NCBI GenBank assembly: GCA_018223365.1
Contig: JAGTTP010000002.1
Location: 186,001 to 250,000, forward strand
Length of the DNA: 64,000 nt
Source of the DNA: Clostridiaceae bacterium Marseille-Q4145
GTDB lineage: Bacteria > Bacillota > Clostridia > Lachnospirales > Lachnospiraceae
Reading direction: 5' to 3'
Made by a program: the position numbers and the translations under genes
The notes under the pieces: model-generated
Told to the model about the DNA's origin: nothing
Database searches by the model: none
What the model saw: only the letters and a program-made list of their open reading frames with translations
In this document: piece after piece, positions 44,938 through 53,145 of the stretch
How the letters are laid out: every line of letters begins with the position of its first letter
Numbering within the stretch: the first letter of the stretch is position 1

Positions 44938-46025
44938 AGGCTATTCACCCCCGCTTTCAGATAAGTCCGGTATCCGTCCTCGTCCAGCACATGCCGTACA
45001 TAGGTAATATAATATTTCCGGTCTGCCTGGGAAGAAAGTTCTTCTACTTCCACAAAACGTCCCGGTGCCAGTTCCGGAATGCCGACACATTCACATTCCA
45101 GTTCTCCGAACTGCTGGCAGATATCCTCCATCCGGGCCTTTGCCCTCTTTGCTGCTTCTGAAGCGTCTTTGACACCCGGCTCATAAAATACCTGCCTGGA
45201 ATTACCCATCATCTTCTTTGAACCACTGCCAAAGGAGCCCTGAATGGATGCCTCTCCTTTTATCTGTTTGCCACTGTTCTCATCAATGGAACGGATCTCG
45301 ATTTTCTTCACCAGCTGCTGTCCTGAAAAGGACAACCTCGCCTTCAGGATTCCCTGCAGAGGGGACAATTTCATAATAGAGGACGTTACTTTCTGCCGTT
45401 TCCGGAAATAAGCTTTTCCCTGAAGAATAAAAAATTCATATCCCTGTTTGTTTGCCTGTTCTGTGATCAGTTCATAATCCGTCATCATATGGCTTCTTAA
45501 AGGAACTTCCTCCTCCGGGCAGGTATCAATCTCTTTTCCTGACAGATAGCTGCTCACTGGCTGCTCACTTAAGATTGCCTTTACCACGGCATCTGCACTT
45601 TTCTGCGTAAAAAATTCCATTCTGCGGTTTTTCATGAGAAGGCCTTTGGCATCCATGCATTCCACCCGCACACGGTAAGCCCCTTCCTCCATACCATACT
45701 GGTATTCCACCTGGCTGATGTAGCCTTTAAAAAGAGATTCCTTCCGGACATATCCCATGGCTACTTCCACATCCTCGCCAATCTGAATCTTTTTTACAAA
45801 TTTTTTAAAATCCGTCTTTTCTTCGTCATACGCACCGTCGATATAAAAGACACATCCAGATGCTTCATAACCACTGGTCAGTTCCAGCTCCACATCCCGT
45901 ATATTGGCATTGGCTCCTGCTGCCAGCTTCGTTCCTCCGACGGTGATCTCAGCGGAAGGGGCACGGAATTCATCATATTTCCTACTCAGTGCACGAAAGT
46001 TTGTGCTCCCTTTCATCAGATCCAT
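44934..46025 (-). CDS. CIS hub protein, phage late-control gpD-like
   Basis: 363 aa. The gpD/gp27-type hub fold is suggested by VTSSIMKLSPLQGILKARLS and the C-terminal ELAPGRFVEVEELSSQADRKYY. It forms the trimeric hub between the tube and the spike. GGAGGGAG precedes the ATG. Confidence 0.85.
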   Translation of the reverse strand: MDLMKGSTNFRALSRKYDEFRAPSAEITVGGTKLAAGANANIRDVELELTSGYEASGCVFYIDGAYDEEKTDFKKFVKKIQIGEDVEVAMGYVRKESLFKGYISQVEYQYGMEEGAYRVRVECMDAKGLLMKNRRMEFFTQKSADAVVKAILSEQPVSSYLSGKEIDTCPEEEVPLRSHMMTDYELITEQANKQGYEFFILQGKAYFRKRQKVTSSIMKLSPLQGILKARLSFSGQQLVKKIEIRSIDENSGKQIKGEASIQGSFGSGSKKMMGNSRQVFYEPGVKDASEAAKRAKARMEDICQQFGELECECVGIPELAPGRFVEVEELSSQADRKYYITYVRHVLDEDGYRTYLKAGVNSL

Positions 46026-46059
46026 GCTGCTCCCTCCTTCCGCTTTTTTCTGTCCGGTA

Positions 46060-46788
46060 CTATAGCGCCGGAACTTTTAATCTCTTTGTGTAATCAATCT
46101 TCCTGGGATTTAAAATCCCATTCTCCCTGGCAATCTCTTTCCAGCAGGAAACATCATGATACTCGGCATCTGCCAGCATCCAAAGTTCTTCCCGCTGATT
46201 CAGTCTTCGATATTTGGTACGGTCCGGAGATTCGTGGGGATTCGCTCCGATTACATTGAGGATGCTCTTATCCTCTCCCTCGATCTCCATGTCTAACTTT
46301 GCCCGAACCGGCATACCGTTCAGGTTAAACATCTGATAGCTGATGCTTAAGGAAGTAATGTGTCCATAAAATGCCATGCTGCCCCAGGAAAATGTCACCA
46401 GGCTCTGCTCGTGATTTTCCGCGTTCATTTTCATAATCAGAGAAATGTCCTGGCAGATTTTCGTCAGTTCTTTGTCATCATTCAGATATTTGCTCAGGCC
46501 CTTTGGCACCTGATACTCTGGCATATAGGTAGAGGTATCCAGAATCAGACTGACTCTCAAATTCGCCAGTTCACTGTCTGCCGCCTGTGTGTTTTCCGGA
46601 TGGGATTCTTCCCCATGTCCGGCATTATTTTTAAATCTCAGACCCCGGCTGATGGAATATTCCGTAGGATTAAACTGCACTGGAAGTGTCACTTCCCGGC
46701 CGGTCTGTGCGTTCTTATAGGTGAGAGAGGCTTTCTGAAGCGCTCCGTCTCCGTAGATTAATTTCTGTCTGGTATCAATGGAACTCAT
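46060..46788 (-). CDS. CIS tube-initiator protein with LysM-like end
   Basis: 242 aa. N-terminal CIS tube domain (LTYKNAQTGREVTLPVQFNPTEYSI) and a C-terminal LysM-like segment (WMLADAEYHDVSCWKEIARENGI, then LKVPAL). It corresponds to the Afp7-type protein that joins hub and inner tube. TAA of the preceding 860-aa gene abuts its ATG. Confidence 0.87.
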   Translation of the reverse strand: MSSIDTRQKLIYGDGALQKASLTYKNAQTGREVTLPVQFNPTEYSISRGLRFKNNAGHGEESHPENTQAADSELANLRVSLILDTSTYMPEYQVPKGLSKYLNDDKELTKICQDISLIMKMNAENHEQSLVTFSWGSMAFYGHITSLSISYQMFNLNGMPVRAKLDMEIEGEDKSILNVIGANPHESPDRTKYRRLNQREELWMLADAEYHDVSCWKEIARENGILNPRKIDYTKRLKVPAL

Positions 46789-49371
46789 TTAGAGTAATCC
46801 CCTCCTTCCCCGTTCTGTTCTTAGTTTTTCTTCGATTCTTCGATATACCCGGTTGGTCATCTGCCCGAGGCTTGCATCCACCTGGGTCTCCACTTCCCGC
46901 TGTACCTGTCTGCGGATCAAAGTAGAAACATCTTTCTCCTTCACCGTCTCCGGTGCCTGTCGGATGACTTCCCGAACCACTTCTTTTTGCTGTTCCGTCA
47001 GAGTTTCCTGACGGACAACCGTCGTTTTCTTTACTTCTTTAATATCCTGGGTGATCTCATGGATCTGTTTCTGCAGATTCTGGTTCTGTTCTGCCTGCTC
47101 CTGTGGAGAGACTTCTTCCGGATAAATCATCGGTGCCTGCTCCATGGCAGCCTTTACTTCTCCCACAGATATTTCCGGTACCTGTATCAGTCTGATAGCC
47201 TGCGGCATCTGGCTTTTTATCCGGAGCATCTCTGTTCCCGGACGACTGGTCATCTGCGGCTGCGACCTCACGGCCCCCGGCTGACCAGACTGTCCTGCCA
47301 TTGTCTGCTGTATCATCACAGTTTCTGACTGCCCCGGTATCTGCTGCACCATCATGGTTCCTGGCGGTCCCAGGGTCTGCTGTACCATCATGGTTTCTGA
47401 CTGCCCCGGTATCTGCTGCACCATCACGGTTTCTGATTGTCCCGGTATCTGCTGCACCATCATGGTTCCTGGCTGTCCCGGTATCTGCTGTACCATCATG
47501 GTTCCCGGTTCTCCGGACCTGACACCTGCCGGTGCCTGTGTCATCATCGTCTTTGGTTTCGTTGACCGTGCTGCTGCTTTCACCGGTTCCTGACGCACAC
47601 GGTAAGCATCCAATATCCGTTCTACCCTATGAATCATGGTATTCTCATCTGATGACTTCCTGTCCGTTAATTGTAATTGCTTCCCGACTGGCTGCACTGC
47701 CTGTTTACTCTGTCCACTCTGCGTATCCAGCACCTGTTCCAGATATTCCAGTGCTGCCGGATGGATCGTAATCGTTCCGCCAGTCTGCAGCCGAATATTC
47801 TCCCCGGCCTGCCGGAAAATCTGATCTGCCAGCTCTCTTGCCCTCGGAACTGACGTGCTTGTTGGCTGATGAACGGATGGTTCTTCTGATGGCTTTTCGG
47901 ACTCCCGGTTCTTATCCTCCCGAAGTTCCTTCACAATCTCCTGCCGGATCTCATTCCAGTGCTCATCAGATGTCTGCTCGAAACTGTACAGAAGTTCCGC
48001 TTCCTGAAATGTACGATCAGGCTGATGCTGGTGCCGCTTCAAATCTTCCACCCGGAATATGGATCTGCTCCGATGTTCCGGAACCGTCAGCGTTTTATCA
48101 TAAATGTCCGGCTCCCTTGCTTCCGATTGTGCCGGCTCTACATTCTGCAAAGAGACTGCTGCATCCTGTGACGATTCTACATTTTGTAACGGGGCTGCGT
48201 CTTGTGACGGCTCTACATTCTGTAATACTGTTGTACTCTGTAATTGTGGCTTATTTTGTATCGCTGATACTGTCTGCTGCAGGAGCAGACGTTCCTGTTG
48301 CTCTTTATTTCTGGCGACAACCGCTCCTTCCGCCTGCTGTGTCAGGCTTCTGAACTGCCTCGCAATGGTCTCCCTCTGCTGTTCCAACACGCGTTCCTGC
48401 TGTTTCAGGAATTCCGGCGTATCCGGCTTGCTCTGAGCCTGGGTATTTGCAGTCTCCTCCGCCGGGTCCTGTACTCCATATTCCAGATGCAGGAAATCAA
48501 ACGACCTCTGGGGAGCCTTCTGAGCTTCCAATGTCGGTGTCTGTAATGTCGGTGTCTGTAACGCCTGCGTCTGCAGTTCCCGCGTCCACCCCTTAGTTCT
48601 TTCCGGACTGTTTTCTGTCTGTTCACCGCCCTGCTCAGCATTCCCATAAAAATGGTTTTGTGTACTGCTGTAATATATATTTTCAATTTTCCGAAGCAGA
48701 ATTTCCTGCTCCGTCAGATTCGTAGTCTCCGTATGTCTGTTCTGTTCGACGCTGAGTTTTCTCTCCTCCGTCTGAATTTCATGTTCTGTTTTATTCAGCT
48801 TTTCAGTAATCCGGAGTTCTCTCTCCAGTTTTCCTGCAAGCTTTTCTGTCCGCACTTCTGTCTCTTTGTGCAGCAGTTTTTCCTGTCTCTCCGTCTCTCT
48901 GTACAGCTGTTCTTTTTGTCTCTCCGTCTCTCTGTACAGCTGCTCTTTTTGTCTCTCCGTCTCTTTGTACAGCTGCTCCCGCAGCATGGTAAGTTCTTTT
49001 ACACCGCCTTCTTTTACCAGTGTGTGCAGCCGTTCTGCCATTTCATGAACGATCTGCTTCTCTACGCCAGGCAGCTCTTCCTGTATCGTCCGCTCCACCA
49101 GTTTTTCTACAGACGGAACTACTCTCTGCTCCAGTTTTTTTTCCAGGATATTGGTAACAAACCGGAGATTCTGATGGTATAAATGATTTTCCTCTGTCAA
49201 ATTCTGAATCTGATAGAGATTTTTAATATAATGATTTTCAATGGAGGTGCCTCCGGTCTCCCCTGCAGACTCCTGTTCCGGGAATACCATGGGCGCACTG
49301 TCAAAGGTCTGTCCGAAGCCTTTATGTTTTGCAATCATTCGGTTGGAAAAATCCTGAAACTGATTATTCAT
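46789..49371 (-). CDS. Large coiled-coil protein with tandem repeats, possible CIS ruler
   Basis: 860 aa, no recognised domain and no membrane segment. Residues about 50-230 are coiled coil with three nearly identical 11-residue units (ETERQKEQLYR). A disordered Gln/Thr-rich middle follows. Residues 618-689 hold six tandem 12-residue units of the type PGTMMVQQIPGQ. The C-terminus (about 740-860) is again helical, with QEVVREVIRQAPETVKEK. Its place between the tube proteins and the LysM protein, and its length and helical content, suit a tape-measure role, but Afp14-type sequence is not recognisable. A scaffold or adaptor is an alternative. Strain-to-strain repeat number would be informative. 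Confidence 0.55.
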   Translation of the reverse strand: MNNQFQDFSNRMIAKHKGFGQTFDSAPMVFPEQESAGETGGTSIENHYIKNLYQIQNLTEENHLYHQNLRFVTNILEKKLEQRVVPSVEKLVERTIQEELPGVEKQIVHEMAERLHTLVKEGGVKELTMLREQLYKETERQKEQLYRETERQKEQLYRETERQEKLLHKETEVRTEKLAGKLERELRITEKLNKTEHEIQTEERKLSVEQNRHTETTNLTEQEILLRKIENIYYSSTQNHFYGNAEQGGEQTENSPERTKGWTRELQTQALQTPTLQTPTLEAQKAPQRSFDFLHLEYGVQDPAEETANTQAQSKPDTPEFLKQQERVLEQQRETIARQFRSLTQQAEGAVVARNKEQQERLLLQQTVSAIQNKPQLQSTTVLQNVEPSQDAAPLQNVESSQDAAVSLQNVEPAQSEAREPDIYDKTLTVPEHRSRSIFRVEDLKRHQHQPDRTFQEAELLYSFEQTSDEHWNEIRQEIVKELREDKNRESEKPSEEPSVHQPTSTSVPRARELADQIFRQAGENIRLQTGGTITIHPAALEYLEQVLDTQSGQSKQAVQPVGKQLQLTDRKSSDENTMIHRVERILDAYRVRQEPVKAAARSTKPKTMMTQAPAGVRSGEPGTMMVQQIPGQPGTMMVQQIPGQSETVMVQQIPGQSETMMVQQTLGPPGTMMVQQIPGQSETVMIQQTMAGQSGQPGAVRSQPQMTSRPGTEMLRIKSQMPQAIRLIQVPEISVGEVKAAMEQAPMIYPEEVSPQEQAEQNQNLQKQIHEITQDIKEVKKTTVVRQETLTEQQKEVVREVIRQAPETVKEKDVSTLIRRQVQREVETQVDASLGQMTNRVYRRIEEKLRTERGRRGLL
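47304..47519 (-). repeat. Six-unit 36-bp minisatellite in the coiled-coil gene
   Basis: Six in-register 36-base units begin at 47304, 47340, 47376, 47412, 47448 and 47484, each starting TCTGCTG on the plus strand. Each encodes a 12-residue hydrophobic/Gln unit. Copies differ by only a few bases, so slippage may be recent. Confidence 0.9.
48885..48983 (-). repeat. Three-unit 33-bp repeat encoding an 11-residue coil
   Basis: Units start at 48885, 48918 and 48951 (GTCTCTCCGTCTC on the plus strand) and encode ETERQKEQLYR-type elevens. Hendecads of this kind usually form nearly straight or right-handed coiled coils. Confidence 0.85.
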
Positions 49372-49374
49372 TTC

Positions 49375-49800
49375 CTATGCCTCTTCCAGTGTAAGATACC
49401 CCATCTCTATCGTTCCAAGCATCAGACTGCTGTTTTCTGCATTTAATTCACTGACAGAAATTCTCCTGACATAGCAGCCTCTCAGATAATAGGATTTGAC
49501 CAGTGACTGATCTGATCCTAACACCCCAATCATCACTTCTCCGCGAAACCGGTATCCCGGCTCATAGATCGTGAACTCCTTTTCATCCGAGAAAAGTCCT
49601 CTCTCCAATGTAATCGTCCGTTCCGCAGTGTTTTGGTTACTCAGGGAATACACAACTGTGTTTCTTCCCCCTTCTCTCAACGCTTCAAAATTTCCTTCCG
49701 CTGAAAGTCCCGATACCTTCTGAAAGGGGATCCGTTTCTTTTCCAGCTCAACAACAAAATTGTAGCCTCTCCGGTACAATTCTTTTGATCTGTCTGCCAT
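49375..49800 (-). CDS. CIS second tube protein (gp19 family)
   Basis: 141 aa gp19-like tail tube protein (YNFVVELEKKRIPFQKVSGLS then GEVMIGVLGSDQSL). CIS loci usually encode a major tube protein and one or two such variants that start or finish the tube near the baseplate. Diverged from the 146-aa major tube protein. AAAGGGGAG lies just before the ATG, 18 bases after the DUF6760-like stop. Confidence 0.85.
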   Translation of the reverse strand: MADRSKELYRRGYNFVVELEKKRIPFQKVSGLSAEGNFEALREGGRNTVVYSLSNQNTAERTITLERGLFSDEKEFTIYEPGYRFRGEVMIGVLGSDQSLVKSYYLRGCYVRRISVSELNAENSSLMLGTIEMGYLTLEEA

Positions 49801-49818
49801 TTTGTTCTCCCCTTTCTC

Positions 49819-50010
49819 TTATAATTCAAATATATTCTTCGGTTTCCCGCTGATTTTCTTATGAATCTCTGATATTTCCGCGCAGAACCGCCGCCTCGTC
49901 TTATGATCCATCTGCATCACAGACTCAAAACTCCAGTGGAAATAATAAGCCACAAAAGACACTTCCTTATATAGCTCATCCTCCGGATAGACGGTTATTC
50001 CGCCCTCGTA
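49819..50010 (-). CDS. DUF6760-like domain read in -1 frame (frameshift product)
   Basis: 63 codons with no start codon. The frame, open between an upstream TGA and the TAA at 49819-49821, holds no ATG, GTG or TTG before its conserved part. The product YEGGITVYPEDELYKEVSFV then AYYFHWSFESVMQMDH resembles DUF6760, a small protein that follows the assembly chaperone in other CIS loci. The given start is the first codon read after a -1 slip at 50010-50016. It would make a 181-aa fusion with the first 118 residues of the upstream protein, like the G/GT tail chaperones of long-tailed phages. A sequencing error or decayed start is the alternative. Confidence 0.7.
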   Translation of the reverse strand, partial: YEGGITVYPEDELYKEVSFVAYYFHWSFESVMQMDHKTRRRFCAEISEIHKKISGKPKNIFEL

Positions 50011-50016
50011 AAATTT
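49990..50016 (-). other. Candidate -1 ribosomal frameshift site
   Basis: On the minus strand, A AAT TTT (50010-50016) lies in zero frame as X XXY YYZ four codons before the chaperone stop. Five bases on, GGCGG (50000-50004) can pair with CCGTC (49990-49994) around a loop that includes the stop codon. Heptamer phase, spacer length and stem all match a programmed -1 site. Confidence 0.65.
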
Positions 50017-50363
50017 ATAGGTTTTTTGTATTTTTCCCCACAGGCCGGGCAGACACAGGTTTCCATGAGATCATCCATGGAATTGATGGTCTGATACATA
50101 TTCTGCAAAAATGCAAGGTCTGCGGAAAACAGTTTTTCAATGGTGGTCGGCCGGATGTTGGTCAATGTTCCTAAGGAAGTGACCACTCTGGAAAGAAGAA
50201 TGATCGTCAGATATGCCGGATTGCTGACCACCCGCGGATCGCGAAGCGGCAGAATCTCATCGGCTGCCGTTGCCAATCTCATGACGCCTTTCTTATGGAC
50301 TTCCCCATTCTCATCCACATATCCTCTCGGAAGTTCAAATTCAAATTCTGTAATCAGTTCCAT
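49995..50363 (-). CDS. CIS tail assembly chaperone-like protein
   Basis: 122 aa zero-frame product. N-terminal ITEFEFELPRGYVDENGEVHKKGVMRL is beta-rich; the middle (DPRVVSNPAYLTIILLSRVVTSLG) is helical; the end has a zinc-ribbon half CVCPACGEKY. It matches the phage tail assembly protein group found between tube genes in CIS loci. In tailed phages the gene at this place coats the tape measure before tube growth. Its last codons overlap the -1 frame described separately. Confidence 0.78.
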   Translation of the reverse strand: MELITEFEFELPRGYVDENGEVHKKGVMRLATAADEILPLRDPRVVSNPAYLTIILLSRVVTSLGTLTNIRPTTIEKLFSADLAFLQNMYQTINSMDDLMETCVCPACGEKYKKPINFTRAE

Positions 50364-50410
50364 CGTGTTTCTCCCCTTTTATCAAATTCCGAATCCTGTC
50401 AGGGAAGTTC

Positions 50411-50434
50411 CCGGGAGAAGACTCCTTCTCCCGG
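50411..50434 (-). other. Strong stem-loop after the major tube gene
   Basis: Perfect 10-bp stem CCGGGAGAAG / CTTCTCCCGG with a 4-base loop, starting 23 bases after the tube stop codon, without a T-run. Well placed to protect the abundant sheath-tube mRNA or to lower expression of the chaperone and later genes. Confidence 0.65.
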
Positions 50435-50456
50435 ACATCCCATTAAGTGAAAGAAT

Positions 50457-50897
50457 TTAGCTCTCTCTTGTCATAGATTCATATACCAGTTCCACACTCT
50501 CAAATGCGATCTCACTGGAGCTTGCATTGAAATCCGGAGCGGTATATTTGCTTGGCCATGCATTGGTCAGATTCCATACTGCCAGTGCGGTGGATCCGTC
50601 ATCATCAAACAGGGTAATGGTCACATTCTTGTTGTGATCCTCTCCGAGAGACGTTCCCTGGGAGATAGAGGTTACCCAGTCATAGAAGCTTAAGGAACTG
50701 GTCATGCCCCATTTCAGCGTTACATTACCGAATTTGGTCAGACCGTTCATTTTGCGGGACCAGTTCACACCTTCATCACCGGTACGGTATTCAATAACAT
50801 CAATACTTGCGTCGAAACCGCTTACTTCTGAAAAACTTGCCTCGGTAATTCCATCGATCTCGACCTTATAATTATATTTTTTAAACGGATATGCCAC
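50457..50897 (-). CDS. CIS major inner tube protein (gp19 family)
   Basis: 146 aa. The gp19/Hcp-like fold is indicated by YNYKVEIDGITEASFSEVSG, the central KFGNVTLKWGM, and the ending SEIAFESVELVYESM. This is the usual major tube subunit directly after the sheath gene. Expected to stack as hexameric rings inside the sheath. Confidence 0.93.
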   Translation of the reverse strand: MAYPFKKYNYKVEIDGITEASFSEVSGFDASIDVIEYRTGDEGVNWSRKMNGLTKFGNVTLKWGMTSSLSFYDWVTSISQGTSLGEDHNKNVTITLFDDDGSTALAVWNLTNAWPSKYTAPDFNASSSEIAFESVELVYESMTRES

Positions 50898-50934
50898 GTA
50901 TTTAATCCTCCTTTATCTTTCTTTTATGCCTTCC

Positions 50935-52653
50935 TTATGACTCTTCCATAAACTGGGTGATTCTGAAGATGACGAACTCAGCCGGGCGGCTCGGAGCTAC
51001 TCCGATCTCGCAGATCAGACGGCCATTCAGAATATCACTCTGGGACATCGTATCTCTTCCGATATTTACGAAGAATGCCTGGTCTTCGGTAGTTCCAACC
51101 AAAGCACCGCTTCTCCACATATCACGCAGGAATGCACGGATGGTTCTTCCCACTCTTGCCCACAGCATCTCATCGTTCGGCTCAAACACAGCCCAGTTGG
51201 TCTGGGATTTGATGCTCTCCTCCAAGTAAATGAAGAGACGGCGAACGTTGACATATTTCCAGAGGCTGTTGCTGGAGCAGGTTCTTGCGCCCCATACACG
51301 GATGCCCTGTCCCGGAAGTGCTCTGATCAGGTTCACACCTGCCGGATTCAGGATATCCTGCTCTGCCTTGTTGTACAGGCAGGAAAGTCCGATGCAGTTA
51401 TAAACTACTTCGTTTGCCGGAGCTTTGTGAACGCCTCTCTCCACATCACTTCTTGCATAGATACCGCATACAGCTCCTGAAGGCGGAATGTAAGCCGGTC
51501 TCTTGTTAAGCACGTCGTAGATCTGAATCCACGGATGATACATTGCTGCATAATCAGAATCAATCTTCTCTTTATGAGCCAGTACATCCTGAGGTTTGGT
51601 CAGATTCTGCGGAACATCCAGTACTGCGAAGGATGCACCGGTATTTGCGCAGTGTGCAGTCAGTGCCAGCTGAACCGCCGGACTGGTCACACCAGGAATT
51701 GCCATAATACTTACATTATTAAGCTCTTTGAAGGCTGCAAGACCGGTTCTCTTTCCAGGACCTCCGTCCACGCCGAGGAATACATCATCCGTGATTGCTT
51801 TCTTGCCGCCGTCACTTCCACCTGCCAGGAAGACGATTGCTTTGTCAGCATCTGCTGCTGCGCCAAATACAGACAGCGGATTGATGGCCTCTTTGATCTC
51901 CTCTGCAGATACATCTACCAGATCGGATTTGGAAAGCACTTTGCTGATGAAGGAAGCAGCATCTGCATTCAGAGAAACGCCCTCATAGATCTCTACCTGA
52001 TCTCTGTAAGATACTTCCATGTTCATCTCACAGGTAGAAAGAACCTTTCTCGGAACCGGGGACTTGTCCACCAGGTCTTCTTTTACCGGCAGTGCCAGAG
52101 TAATGGTATTTCCCTGTACCATGGCAATCTTGTTATAACCAACTGCTTTGCCATTATTGCGGATTACAACCGTATCTCCCTCTGCGAAAATAGAACCATT
52201 TGCTACGGTATAAACCTTTGCTGCCGGATCCTCACCGGTTGCCTCAAGAACAGCGGTCTTGCCTTTGGTAGCTGCCACTGCAGTTACTTTGATCTCATTG
52301 CCCCATTTTCCAGGATTCTTTGCTTTGATGGTGATACCGCCTGCGGATACGGCTGCGATAGATGCATCTGCTGCTGCGGTACGCATAACATAGCATCTGG
52401 AACCGCCGTTTGCAAAGAACTGCTCTACTGCATATGCCAGATAACGGTATTCTCCGTAGGTACTCTCCGGCAGATAGCCTCCGAATTTCCGGTTGAAATC
52501 AGCAAAGCTTGATACAAATTCCGGAGTTCCGATTACTTTTCCTTTCTCAGCCATTCCGACAAAACCTGCCGTGCTGGTGCTGACACCCTCCATAGGTCTC
52601 ATTCCTGATTCAAATTCCTCTACATATACTCCTGGGGATAAATATTCTGCCAT
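50935..52653 (-). CDS. CIS contractile sheath protein
   Basis: 572 aa. The N-terminal YLSPGVYVEEFESG is the classic sheath arm. The middle (about 100-230) is a variable beta insert. The C-terminal fold has GIRVWGARTCSSN, NVRRLFIYLEESIKSQTNWAVFEPN and the terminal PAEFVIFRITQF. It contracts to drive the tube. A single sheath gene is seen, whereas some CIS have two or three. Confidence 0.97.
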   Translation of the reverse strand: MAEYLSPGVYVEEFESGMRPMEGVSTSTAGFVGMAEKGKVIGTPEFVSSFADFNRKFGGYLPESTYGEYRYLAYAVEQFFANGGSRCYVMRTAAADASIAAVSAGGITIKAKNPGKWGNEIKVTAVAATKGKTAVLEATGEDPAAKVYTVANGSIFAEGDTVVIRNNGKAVGYNKIAMVQGNTITLALPVKEDLVDKSPVPRKVLSTCEMNMEVSYRDQVEIYEGVSLNADAASFISKVLSKSDLVDVSAEEIKEAINPLSVFGAAADADKAIVFLAGGSDGGKKAITDDVFLGVDGGPGKRTGLAAFKELNNVSIMAIPGVTSPAVQLALTAHCANTGASFAVLDVPQNLTKPQDVLAHKEKIDSDYAAMYHPWIQIYDVLNKRPAYIPPSGAVCGIYARSDVERGVHKAPANEVVYNCIGLSCLYNKAEQDILNPAGVNLIRALPGQGIRVWGARTCSSNSLWKYVNVRRLFIYLEESIKSQTNWAVFEPNDEMLWARVGRTIRAFLRDMWRSGALVGTTEDQAFFVNIGRDTMSQSDILNGRLICEIGVAPSRPAEFVIFRITQFMEES

Positions 52654-52723
52654 TCTTTTGTCTGGTCCGAGGCCCTTTTGCCTCGTACCTGTCCTCCTTT
52701 CAATGTAATCTATGTTTCACGAC

Positions 52724-53116
52724 CTATGGCACCATAGTTGTCGTGGCGGGTCCGGGATTTACAATTTGTATTACCCCGCCCCAGTTACACATGCATTTGC
52801 ACGTGTTATTTACTGCTGGTTTTCCTCCCACCAATACGGTCGGAGACCCCGGTGCCCAGGGGGCTGCTGTCACCGGCACACAGGGCATTGGGGTTAAGAC
52901 TCCAAGCGCCGCCGCTGTTGCCGCTGCCACCTGCGGATTTGCCATGGAAGTGCACATTCCAAAAGGCATGATATTGACCATCGGTTGATTGTCCGTGATG
53001 CATGCAGGCGGCATGTTACTGCATTGGACCTTACTTGCCGGAAGTACATTCAGTACAGATGGCGCCATTCCGAAACTGCACATCAGCTGCGCTCCCGATG
53101 TTACGATCAAAGACAC
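52724..53116 (-). CDS. DUF4280 PAAR-like tip protein
   Basis: 130 aa. DUF4280 family: VTSGAQLMCSFGMAPSVLNV at the N-terminus and PTVLVGGKPAVNNTCKCMCNWGG at the C-terminus, with several Cys that could bind a metal at the cone apex. PAAR-like proteins sharpen the spike and can attach effectors. It lies just before the sheath gene, away from the spike gene. Confidence 0.88.
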   Translation of the reverse strand: MSLIVTSGAQLMCSFGMAPSVLNVLPASKVQCSNMPPACITDNQPMVNIMPFGMCTSMANPQVAAATAAALGVLTPMPCVPVTAAPWAPGSPTVLVGGKPAVNNTCKCMCNWGGVIQIVNPGPATTTMVP

Positions 53117-53145
53117 GTTCGACCTCCTTTCACCTATGATGGTTT

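Noticed and set aside
50021..50027. AAAAAAC heptamer upstream of the chaperone stop as the frameshift site
   Set aside because: It is a canonical slippery sequence but lies in the wrong phase: the zero-frame codons are AAA AAA CCT, not A AAA AAC. The A AAT TTT at 50010-50016 is in phase.
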